In this document: positions 53,596 through 64,000 of the stretch, piece after piece
How positions within the stretch are numbered: the stretch's first letter is position 1
Layout of the letters: each line of letters starts with the position of its first letter
NCBI GenBank assembly: GCA_013400975.1
Contig: WBMZ01009480.1
Location: forward strand, 1-64,000
Length of the DNA: 64,000 bases
Direction of reading: 5' to 3'
Origin: Atrichornis clamosus
Taxonomy: Eukaryota > Chordata > Aves > Passeriformes > Menuridae
Notes under the pieces: model-generated
Told to the model about the DNA's origin: nothing
What the model saw: the letters and a program-made list of their open reading frames with translations, nothing else
The model's database searches: none
Made by a program: the position numbers and the translations under genes

Positions 53596-53798
53596 CTGAG
53601 CTTGGCTGCTGCCTGGGGTTAAATCACGACAGCTGTAAAAAGCATTCAAGGATAAGGCTGTAGTTTCAGCATCGTTTTAAACCCATTAGAGTGCTGNCTG
53701 AGCTTGGCTGCTGCCTGGGGTTAAATCACGACAGCTGTAAAAAGCATTCAAGGATAAGGCTGTAGTTTCAGCATCGTTTTAAACCCATTAGAGTGCTG
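53596..53798. repeat. exact 101-bp duplication flanking a single N
   Basis: Bases 53596-53696 and 53698-53798 are identical, and the only base between them is the N at 53697. Each copy includes the last 36 bases of the LTR plus 65 bases of unique flank. This is what an unmerged contig overlap looks like. Confidence 0.95.
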
Positions 53799-55063
53799 AA
53801 AAATAGCAAAGTTCCACTGACCCACCTCTGATTTTCCCAGCTTTCTTCTCTCTGTAGCTTATACAGTTTAAAGATCAAGTAAAATAACATATTCAGCTGA
53901 CTAAAATCTGACATTTCTTTCTGTTCTGGTAAAACTGTTTATTGTATTCCTTGGTCTAATTCTATGCAACCTTATGAAGAAGGAAAATGGTAGAAATGGC
54001 AGAACTACCTTTTTGGAACTTGACCAATCCTAGGTCTACTTTAAACAATCAGAAGTCTTCAGCATTACAATATAAATCTTAGAAATATTAGTGGATTTTT
54101 TACACCTGAATTTATGGTAGAATTGCTTGTATGGTAAAACATACATTCCATATATATCTCAAAAGATTGTGCAGCCTTCTACCTATTTACATATCATATT
54201 TACATTAGTTCAAGTAAATAAAATATAATTTGGCCCATGATGAGTCTAATTGACATTCTTTATAATTATATGTGAAACCACAAGTCAAAACAGCAGGAAG
54301 GAATACAGAGAAATATGCAGCTGAAAGATTTTAGACAGTAAGATATCCATCTGTAAAAATATTTCTGTAGAGAATCCACAGCAGCACTCTCTCTCTGAAC
54401 AGTTTAGGTGGAAGCAGAAAGCATGGCAGGCACACCACAGATCTTAATCTTCCAAAGCATTTATGAACTAAATCTGGAAGAGCTAAGAAGACTTTTTGTT
54501 TTTTCAATTTTAGATTTCAGAAGCAGAGTTAAAAGGGAATTGTCCTCATTAAAGCAATTAATCAAACTTTGACATGAAAATGTGCATTTAATTATTTTTT
54601 CCTGCTTGTGAAAAATTCCCCAGGAAGGAAATGGAAAAGGAGAGGTTAAAAAAAATAGAACTCACACAGGAAAACATCTTCTTAGATTGAACAGGAAATG
54701 GTTTTCAAGTGGAAAATTACAATGAACTGCAAAAATAGTGTAAAATATTTCATTAATATAAGACCTATAGAAAGAAAACACTGTTTGGACAAACCTAGAA
54801 TAAAAGTTCACTTCATCTCTCTCTGAAAGTGCAAGTTAATATAAAGCTTTTAATACCAGTTCAGCTTTGGCAGCAGTCAAATACTTTTCAAAAATTGACA
54901 CATTTATGTCAAAAGAAAGTGAATTATTTTTGCTATTGGTTGGTCCATTCTTGTCAAAATCCAACTAGCTTTCCATTTTCCTTCATCCTTAGAACATCAT
55001 TCCTGCAGTTGTCAAAAGGTAGTTACATGGAATGAATGCAGTTACTGGAGTAAAAACCACATC
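53799..55063. other. single-copy DNA, no gene seen
   Basis: No gene or dispersed repeat recognised. Confidence 0.5.
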
Positions 55064-55143
55064 TTTAAAAACAAAAAAAAACAAACCAAAAAAACCCGAA
55101 AATAAAAAAAAATCACAAGAAACCACACCCACACACAGACATA
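55064..55143 (+). repeat. A-rich tract passing into CA-rich
   Basis: A runs with single C or CCC interruptions, ending in 'cacacccacacacagacata'. Confidence 0.9.
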
Positions 55144-57629
55144 GACAATTAAACTTTTAGATGTTCACAAAAACATTATGTGACACTGTAAAAAATAATC
55201 CTCTTCAAGAAAAACAATTAGGAATGTTGATGAAATTTCTATTATATAAAAATCAATAATTAAAAGAGTGACAACGAGAATAACAAACCAAGGATGAATC
55301 AAAACCAATGGGAATTTTCTTTACTTGCCAGAATTCTATTTTGTATTGCCTGATAAATATTCCTGTCTCTTCGGTTGGCCAAGAAACCCATTAGGAAAAG
55401 AAAATGGACCCATTGTTCTTTCTTTTATTCACTTTAAATAGAGTTACCAGTGCCTCCATTAAAACGTTGTTAGAAGATGATACTCTATTAGCACAGCTAA
55501 AGTCAGTTCTGGGGGTAGAGACACTCTAAAATTTAATCCTAATAGCTGACATGTAACTGGAGTCTCCTGCAGGTAAATTATTAATAAAAACATGCACTAA
55601 ATTAGTTATTACCAAATGTGTACTACTACTAAAAATAGCTAAAACCTTGCCACACACAAAGCCAGTTCCTTTGTAGCACAAAAGACATAGGATAATGGAA
55701 ATTATTTTCAGCTTGTACAAGAAGCAGATTTATTACTTATTTCATGCCATCTTCTACATCATTAGCAAGGATGTTTTATTATTATTATTATTAATATTTA
55801 ATTTACAAACAACCTTTCTGGTGGAATAAACTACTTTGCCTTTAAACATATTGGCAACATTATATTAAGTGGCCTTGTAGTACCTGGCCTTTTTAAGCAG
55901 CCCTGAACTTATGTGGCACCATACATAGAGCTGGATTAGAACCCCTTCCCCATGAGTGTGCAGTGAATTCTGTCATACTAGAGCGAACTAGTGCATGCCT
56001 AATCTGGAATCTTCTTCAAGAGCCCAAATAACCCCATAGCAACATCACTTCTAAACATATTTGCATGAAAGACATACTTTATTACAGAGTTCCTTCACAG
56101 GTATTAAAAATCAGAATCCCTTCACTCTGAGTCGGAATAGCGTCCAAGAGATTCTTCATATCTGACTGACCAGCAGCCACAGCCCTGCCCCCCATTCACA
56201 TTCCATATAGTTGATCTGTTTTGAAGTCCTTAACAAAACGTCACTGGATCCCCAAAAGGCTAGATCTCTTTTCCCTAAAAGGGACAGCAAATTCATAACA
56301 AACATGAAATCACCTTACACAGCCTAAAGGAAAGAGAAACTTAAGATTTCAGACCTGTATCGTATAATTTGACACATCAAATAAATACACATCAGTTACC
56401 CTTAGACAAAATGCAATAAGATAAAATAAGAAATCACTGCAGCACTCCACAGTAAACCACAATGCAACATGACATGATGGTGAGAATGCTTTCTTCACAA
56501 GAAAAAAGGTTTGAAGATATATAAACAGTCTCCTAGCTGCAAAGGTTTCAAGTTTGCTACCTACTGCTGTTTTCTGAGCATGATAAATAGCTTGTTGTGC
56601 ACAGGATTGAGATATAATTCCACTTCCCATGGCAAAATGCAGGCATCCTTATCCTTCTAGCATATATCTGGCCTCCACACATTGCTGTTTTCAATATCCT
56701 CTAAATCCTAAGAGGTCTGAGCTAAGAGCATGCTAGGTAAACAGATATGATTCTTTCCCAAAGGGACAATCAAGGAAATGATAGCAAAGTATCTTCAGTT
56801 CCAGTGACTTGCTGTATGCTAACAATCCTTTAATTCCCTCTCACACCTACCTCCTTGCTTTCAATACCATACTAAGACCTTTCATTTTTATCACCTAAAG
56901 AAATTCAGCAGAGGTGATTAAAATGAAACCGAGGACATCAAGTTAAAGGAAAAGCAAGAATCTGTTTTGCTTTTCTCTATGAAGAAAATGAACGACTCTC
57001 AAAACAAACACATCATTTAAAAGGTTTGGATACAATAGTGTAACTATTCACTAAGACCTTCACCACGTGTTCAAGATCTTAACTAAATATTAAGTTCTAT
57101 GACAGAAACCAATGTAAGAAGTCACCAGTGGTGATAACAAAACTTCAAAACAAATAGGAGAGAAGCAAATTAAACCCTTCTAAACATTATCAGAAGCTGC
57201 AAGGTTGAATTGATTTAATTAGTCTGATTCAGTATCAGAAGCAGAGGAAGGTGTTAGATTCTTTTAACAATACCAGAAAAAACCTGCCTTCTGACTTGCA
57301 ACAGCTCTTTCATTCTTTCTAATCAGGAACTGATTTCTAGCTACAAATCGCAAGCTACCACATCAGCACTTAAGGACAGCACACAAAGAAGCCTAATCAG
57401 AGTTTGCTTGTATAAATTTGAAAAAATCGTTCTCGTCTTCTGCCATGAGTCCAAGAGACCTTCAGAAGCTGCTTCCTTTCACACAAAGAGCCACTAGCGT
57501 CTCTTCCTGGAAGTGCTGCCACCTTGCCAGAGGGACACAGATCCAGTGTTTCCTCCCCAGCCACTGCCATAAGGAATTCATAAACTGCATGAGAGCACTG
57601 CAGAATTCCCTATCTGCACACATGTTTTA
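55144..57629. other. single-copy DNA, no gene seen
   Basis: Nothing recognised beyond an (ATT)n run at about 55777-55795. Confidence 0.5.
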
Positions 57630-57670
57630 AGAAGGTCCCTTCCAACCTATGCTTTCTATAATTCTGTAAG
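57630..57670 (+). mobile_element. CR1 LINE 3' tail fragment
   Basis: 'agaaggtcccttccaaccta' followed by 'tgctttctataattctgt' is the CR1 3' end and a decayed tail. Upstream sequence does not obviously match, so this is a very short insertion or an eroded one. Confidence 0.8.
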
Positions 57671-59319
57671 TCTAAGAGTGGGCTCAACAGCTCTGTGTTT
57701 AGAAGTGGCAGCATCAGCCACTTTTATCCACAAGCCCAAAACGAAGGGGAGCCTTTTTCCCCAAAGTCCCAGAAATCTAAGCAGTTGCTCAGACTGCAGC
57801 TTCTGTGCCAGTATTGAAAGAAGAGTTTAAGTCACATCTTTCATTTGCAAGGCGAAGCCGTAACAATTAGGCTTTATTCCAAAGCATTTGCTTTCTCATA
57901 GATTTGTTTGCATCTCGAATGAAAATCCAGCCCTTTGTTTTCATAGTCAAAGGAATTGTAAAGATAATTAATTTGGATAAACACTAACAAAATAGTTGTC
58001 CTTCAAAAAAAAAAACGAAACCCAACAATAAGTAGGCATATCAAAGAAAAGCAGGAAAACTCATAACAAAAAGAACTTGCTTGTTGAAATTATTTCCTGC
58101 TAGTCTATTAAGCTTCAACTACAAACATCATAAGTCCCAGCACTGCTACAAAAGTCACCAGCAAAACCTAAATGACAGCACTGCTAGCTGCAAAGGCCAG
58201 TGCAGACTATGCTTAAGGTCTTTTTTATGCCTCATTAAACCCCACCTTATAAATACAATACATTTTTTTCATCAACCAGTTAGCCTCATAGTATTAATTC
58301 AAACATTTTTATTCATGGAAGTAAAAAGCAGTAGTATAAAAGCATACTACTGATTTGGGGTTTCAGTTTGGTTTTCTTCATGTTTCTAAAAAGAGAGTCC
58401 ATTTGCAGTACACACATAGGAGAACATTTATAAGAGGGTAGAGAGAGAAAAGAGCAGAGAGAGGAGGCACATATAAAGGGTACCCTAAACTGCGATTTTC
58501 CTTTGACCCTTTTGCTATGTTGTCCTTGCTGATTGCGTGCAACTGAAAGCTGAACCTTTCATAATTTGTAAAAAAAATCGTCTCTTAAATCACAAAAATA
58601 TCCAAGATGTTAAGTTGAATCCTGGAAGTTTATAAATAAATGTCTCATAAAGATGTATAAAATGAACTTTTAACTAACAGTGAAATTAATTATTACTGCA
58701 CTCAGAACAAGCGAAAAAAAAATATACCCATTGACAATCACTCACACATCTCCGTAAGTCAAAGCATTTTAAAATATTTATTTTTTTTCTAAAGTTAATC
58801 CTGTTATCATGTAATATCTTATATTTGGATAGTTTATTAGTGCAAAATACTGCAAGAAAACTCAGGGAATTATTTTTAAGGTAAGCACAAATTAAAACAA
58901 AGCTGAGGCAAGGGAGAAGATGGAGTCTATTAAATTGTGACAGTGAGTAGAGATCAATGATTTTATCTTTTTTCAAAAAATAAATTCCTGTGGATACTCT
59001 CAGGGTGTACAGTGTTACTGGGCTCAGAGAAAACTATTTCTAATTATTTGAAAAAAGTAGATTGCTACGCTGTAATTTGAGTTTACCTGGTATACAATTT
59101 GTGAGAATTTAGCACTCATTTTTAGAGTATTACTAAATTTTGCCTTTGCATGACCCATGCATCTTTATAGAGTCCCCTAAGGAATTAGACAGATACTGGA
59201 AATGAGCAGGCAGCTCCTAATAAGAACACAGCAGGCGTTGTGGGAGTAGGAACCGTGAGAAAACGGATCAGGTTGTGTAGGAAGCCTACCATTTTTTCTC
59301 ACAGTCTCTTCTTTTGCAG
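57671..59319. other. single-copy DNA, no gene seen
   Basis: No gene recognised. An A-run with CGAAACCC lies near 58005-58026 and a GA-rich run at 58437-58467. Confidence 0.5.
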
Positions 59320-59482
59320 AAATGCGCCTGTGACAGACTGCCTTGTCCTCCTCCTCCGCTTCCACACCTGGCAGAAGGGAAGGATGTAAAGAACACAGTG
59401 CTGCTGTTAATATCATTAATGCCACTGCTCCATCAGATGCAGAAAATGTGCTTTAATTACTCCGTTTACCTACTGCAATAAA
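59320..59482 (+). other. candidate terminal exon (hypothesis)
   Basis: A pyrimidine-rich stretch with 'tctcttcttttgcag' forms a strong 3' splice site ending at 59319. In the first frame from there, 53 codons stay open to TAA at 59479-59481. That stop codon lies inside an AATAAA poly(A) signal at 59477-59482. The predicted peptide begins KCACDRLPCPPPP and has no domain that I know. The three signals lie in the right order, but each is common and I see no upstream exon, so this could be chance or a non-coding transcript end. Confidence 0.25.
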
Positions 59483-60990
59483 GCATCAGGAAGAACCAAT
59501 AGCTCTGGATTCTTACAAACCATATCCAGACAGTGAAATGAGAAGACTAAATGAAGGCAGCTCAAAGCAATAAGTGCCTTAGAAAAGCTTGTTGGAAAAA
59601 AAGCCTTCTAAAGCTTCTACGTAGCCTACTACCCTCTCAATGGCAAATTTCCTGACCTTCAGTTTCACAATAGGTTATTTTAAAGATATTCTAACATAGA
59701 TTTCACTTTAAAGAGCAAGCACAAACACACACAAAAATATAAAATTGTGCAAGTTTTCTTTTTCTTGTCTAAAAAATATGGAAGAGTACTCAATATGATC
59801 TTCTTCTTTTTACTGTTATTATTATTTATTATTGCTATTATTTTCTTTCACGGATCTTGCCACAAAATGAACGTAGAAATCAAGCTCACTGCTTTTATCT
59901 GCATTTTTTCCTTGGCAGGATACAGCTTGTAAGGGATTCCAAGGATAAGCCAATTTCAGAAGATGAACCAGAAGAAAAAATAACTGTGCAAGAAAACTTG
60001 AACAGTTTTATGCTGACGTAACTTCCTGAGCTGACTTCTCATGGGATCAGACAAGAATCTGTATTTGCAAAATGGCTGTGGTAGGAGGGCAGTAAGGTAA
60101 GACCACACTGGCTCATTGGCTGGACTGTGTCACAAAACCACAGACTCCAGCCATGTCTACTCTGAGTAGGATATGGAAGCCAGGAAGGAAGTACATGAGC
60201 TATTTCCCCACAAAAAAATAAAAGTGAAGATGAGGACTGGCACCCAGTAAAACCTGCTCTGAGGAAGCCGAGAATTTGAAAGCACTTCTAGGTTCACCAG
60301 CCTAGAAGTAATAATACCAAAAGAATCTCTTTATCCTATTTGTGTCTTTCACCAAATCCCAGCTTTACAGCAGGAATAACTAGCCTGTAGAATTTGCAAT
60401 TTTTTTTAAAGGTACTTTTAAAAATGTAATAAATTGTGGAAATACCAATATCTACATCTCAATATAGAATTTTCATCTATAAATACTATCTTTAGAAGGT
60501 AATTAACATATCAATACATAATGCCTTAATAACTTTAAAAAAAACTTATGGCATAGACTAGATAAGTGACTTTCAGCAAATCTTCCAATGGCTTAGATAA
60601 GCTTAAGGTGCACATTTGCCAATCCCAGTCCAGAGCTTTATCAAGAAAGCACATTTGCTAGTGAAACTTTGACAATGATAACTGACACCAAGAAATATAC
60701 TCCTTGGGCCTAAATCTCAACAATATTGATGAAGGCTGCTGGATTTCATGTCTTCCAGAGGCTTGTTCTCTGGCATTACCTGTTCTCTTGATATTTGAAT
60801 TCTCTTGTCCAAATAATCAGCAGACCTTCTACACTAAGCCCTCACAATAAGAAGGTTTCTTACTGCTCCAGTAGCTTTACTACTGTGACCATCAGTAAAA
60901 AAATTTATTTTCTCTGAATGACACAGGGCGCTAAGATGAGGCAAAGGTATATGATTATCCTTACAACAGGCATGCTGCCTATTTCCATAT
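59483..60990. other. single-copy DNA, no gene seen
   Basis: Nothing recognised. A T/A-rich run lies at 59800-59845. Confidence 0.5.
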
Positions 60991-61018
60991 GGAGAGAGAG
61001 GACGAGAGAGAGAGGGAC
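60991..61018 (+). repeat. (GA)n short tract
   Basis: GAGAGA units with one GGAC interruption. Confidence 0.85.
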
Positions 61019-64000
61019 ACAGGTCTTTGGGAGTTTATAGACTTGGTTCCATGAATGCTGGTAGTTACAACTACTGAAATTCTCCAAGGAGATGAACAGA
61101 GCTTGTACATTATCTTTCTTCTTATAAACCAGTGTTTTTTGCACACCGTCCCCTTTATGCCTTCATCCAAATAAATCTTCTTGATGAAATAAATTATCCT
61201 CTTCCTTTGCCTCCAGTGAAGGAAAACAGAAAATTAGCAGTACTTGCCCCCATTACAGTAAGAGCACAATTATTTAACTGCTATTAGTAGAACGGCACTA
61301 GATTCTACTTTCATTTCTACAGTCAAAGCTTACACAAAGCCTTCTCAAGCTTTTCAGGAGCAATTTTGTTTCAAAAACTGAAGGATTAGCTACCTCATAA
61401 ATAATTTTTTTTTAGTACCTTCCATTTATCAACTGGCATCTCGCAGCCGTGAAAAAACATTGAAGATTTTCTTTCCCGCTCTCAGAGAAGTAAAACAAAA
61501 ACAAAAGATACATTTACGAAATAATTTGTAACAGTAAATAGCATTTAGGATCCTCAACTCTTCAATTTTTCTTTACTACAGAAACATTTACTATGCAAAA
61601 GTTTAACCTGACTGAAATTTACTGTCTCTTCTGTACTGAAAATCCACAACATAGAAACAAAAGCCTACTTATTGCAGAAAAATGCCTTTTTTGTCAAATT
61701 TTTTAAACTCAAAGTTTTAATCACATCATCTATTACAGTTCTGCCTGAAATGTCACTCAGTAGTGACCACTATGATCTCTGAAGGTCAATATCTGTATAC
61801 AAGATAACTTTGTTGCTTAATGAGGCCATGCTACTCCCTTGTCATTCAAAGGAAGCCACTGTAAAGTGAGTTGGGTTAGCCTGCAAAAGTGCCACTTGAC
61901 ACATCTTTTTTAGCCTTCCTGTCTTATCAGCAAATTCAAAACTGAGTAGATTCATTTTAAAGAGGAAACCTCTCACAAAGATCTACAGGCTGAGAAAACA
62001 AGTCTCTCAGTAGCCCAATGTAATGAATCAGTAACAATGTAGACATTGCCACTGAAACACTGGATTGTCTGAATTATTTTTCCCTGTATTTACCAAATAC
62101 AGAGACCAATCTATCACACAGATGCATATTCCTAGGGAAAGTGTGAAATGTCAAGGCTTTACCACTTCACCAGAGCAGATAATTAAGTAATTAGAACAAT
62201 TAAAATTGACAGAGCACCAGCGACCCCCAGGTGAATTACAGCCCTGAATTATGAAAGTCTGAGCAAGGGAAGAGGGAAGACTTTGGCACGTATGTAGGAC
62301 AGATTAAATGCAGTTGTAGGATTGGTTTTACAATTTATGCGCTTACCTTCCAGATGTGCTCAGCAGTCCACAACTTTTACTGTCAAACTGCTTATTTAGT
62401 TGCCGGGGGGGACTTTATCTAGGTACATTTTCTCTCCGAAAAGCCAGTGAATTGGAAAGCGGGGAGTATAATCTATGCTCTCAACCTTTTATACCCCATG
62501 AAAGGGCTGGAATGGTATCAGAGTGCCTTAACAGATCTGCATTCTAATAAAATACATCCATCTGTTGAGGCACCTGGGAAAGTGGATGTTGGGGGCCCTT
62601 TGCAAGACACACACACAAGTCATCAATCACTGAATTATGCCAGAGGCTTATAACCTCCATCACACCTTTTTCTGGGGACTCTCTGCACATCAGTAACTGC
62701 TCTGACTGTGTACATGCAGAAACACCCTACTTGCAAAATAAGGAATATGAGCAACATAACCATCACAGCATGGAGTTCAGGAGTAATTTTCCTCTCTTCC
62801 TATTCAGACAGACTTGCTTTACTTAGTTTTTTGAGGGTGAGGAATTTGATTTATAATACATTGGACTACCTGCTGTGATGAACCAACTCCAGGTAAGATG
62901 AGCTGGCCCTGGGGATTGGATGCAGTATGCGGATGGACAGCGGGAACAGCAGCACAATCCCTGAGCAGGCACAGCCACAGTGTACCGTGGAGATGGGTAA
63001 CACATGTAATTCCCAGCAGCTGCCAGTTGTGAAGACTTAACTACCAGGTTTGTTGCAAGTGAGAGTGTGTGAATATGCTATATGCTGCAATCCTTTCTAA
63101 GTGGAAGGTTACTTTAAAAATGAAGAGAGAGCAGGGAAAATGCTATGAGAAGAGATCTATGGATACCCACCAAAAAGCCAATACAAAACATGTCACACAC
63201 AGGATATTTCACACTTGTTTCTCAAAAGTACATCTCATATTCTTCTGCTCTGAAATTGTTAATAACACTTCACTTCATTGCCTTTACCAAATGGAAAGAA
63301 ACACCCTAGAGAAAAGAAGATTAAAGAGTATTAACTATTTGCTTCTAGAATTAATTAAACCATTTTTATAATAAAAAAGTAAGAAAGCAATTTGTCAAAT
63401 AATTGAAATATTAAATATGCTATTTAAAACCTAATTATAATCTCTCACAGCAAATTATATACAATCCATATTTTAAAGTTGCTATTTACTTAAATATGAA
63501 TTTTTAGAATTTTACAGCTTTGAGTCAAACCCTATATTGATATAACATATATTACTTACTTTTTAAAAAATCTAAAATAACTGATGACACAAAATGGGTA
63601 GAAAGTATAAAAGATTATAGGGTAAGGAACAAACCTTTCAGAATGGTTTCTGTAGATTACCCATGTGGGTGGATAAGTAACTCTCAGAGTTCAGCAAAGA
63701 GAACAGAGCAGCGTCGATGTAATGAACAGAAGTAGGTGGACGGTTCCAGTTCGAATCAGAACATCTCCCACTTCACCAAGGCTGCTGAAAATGATTCATT
63801 CTGTGCTACATTTTACATGCCATGGCCATTCAGTAGGTTTTCTTTCTGACTTGTCAAAGCCATGTTCATAGTCATAGGAGGTGGCAAAGAAAATGCCCTT
63901 TTGGTTATGCTCCAGCACCCTTTACTCTCATTAAGAAAAAAACAAATCCAAAATAAACATAAGTTTGGAAACAAGGAAGAATGGCGAAACTCAAGCCTAA
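61019..64000. other. single-copy A+T-rich DNA, no gene seen
   Basis: No gene or dispersed repeat recognised. The 100-codon + frame at 63069-63371 is K/H-rich, has no known motif and lies in A+T-rich DNA. A tRNA B-box-like word at 63751-63759 was rejected. Confidence 0.5.

Larger units (their letters stand above)
53026..53631 (+). mobile_element. avian endogenous-retrovirus LTR, solo, about 606 bp
   Basis: I recognise a well-known avian LTR type. It opens with 'tgttatgctggttgtggctg', then shows 'accatatggcatcatgctca' just before the TATA box, 'gttaatt'-class and 'tggagatggctgaacacctg' words, 'gcctgcccatgggaagcagt', an ATTAAA poly(A) signal, 'ctgtctttatctcaa', and the terminal 'ggggttaaatcacgaca'. 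TG and CA ends are present. No viral internal sequence lies on either side, so it is a solo LTR. It is better preserved than the LTR at 10.2 kb. I could not find a convincing target duplication. The right end is duplicated across an N (see the 101-bp duplication). The short - frames at 53054-53477 are incidental. Confidence 0.85.

Noticed and set aside
63725..63775. tRNA B-box-like 'agttcgaatca'
   Set aside because: There is no matching A box, no anticodon arm and no acceptor-stem pairing at the right distance.
1..64000. CRISPR arrays, operons, bacterial or phage genes
   Set aside because: No regularly spaced repeats and no dense coding. Composition and repeats are those of a vertebrate genome.

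Overview
The window looks like bird nuclear DNA. The best evidence is the repeats: 5'-truncated CR1 LINE fragments with the avian 3' end (an A/T-rich 'attctatgattct'-type tail next to 'ggtcccttccaacc'), and three long terminal repeats (LTRs) that I recognise as avian endogenous-retrovirus types. The background is A+T-rich and single-copy, with many microsatellites and A-rich tracts. I cannot name the species.

I found no host protein-coding gene that I recognise. Open frames outside repeats are short, mostly lack a well-placed ATG and show no family motif, so this is a gene desert or the inside of very large introns. Three places have exon-like signals and are reported as hypotheses: a TATA box, open frame and splice donor at 9761-10061; a 15-base micro-exon at 23097-23111; and a candidate terminal exon at 59320-59482 that ends in a stop codon overlapping AATAAA.

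Layout. 1-9.5 kb is single-copy A+T-rich DNA with one long purine-only tract at about 3.0-3.16 kb. 9.5-10.9 kb is a repeat cluster: an antisense CR1 fragment, a more G+C-rich segment with exon-like signals, and a degenerate LTR. 10.9-27.3 kb is single-copy, with an A-rich tract at 17.6 kb. 27.3-27.8 kb holds an old, diverged antisense CR1. 31.64-32.63 kb is a 985-bp solo LTR with a recognisable target-site duplication. 34.2-35.4 kb has two short tandem duplications. 35.6-36.3 kb is the best CR1 copy, on the + strand. 41.9-42.3 kb is an antisense CR1. 53.03-53.63 kb is a solo LTR with its TATA box and poly(A) signal intact. Directly after it lies a single N flanked by two identical 101-bp copies, most likely an assembly join. 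53.8-64 kb is again single-copy.

All three LTRs lie on the + strand, and long A-tracts are seen far more often on + than on -. If the window is intronic, both biases fit a host gene on the - strand. This is inference only. I found no CRISPR array, tRNA, rRNA or new multi-gene system.
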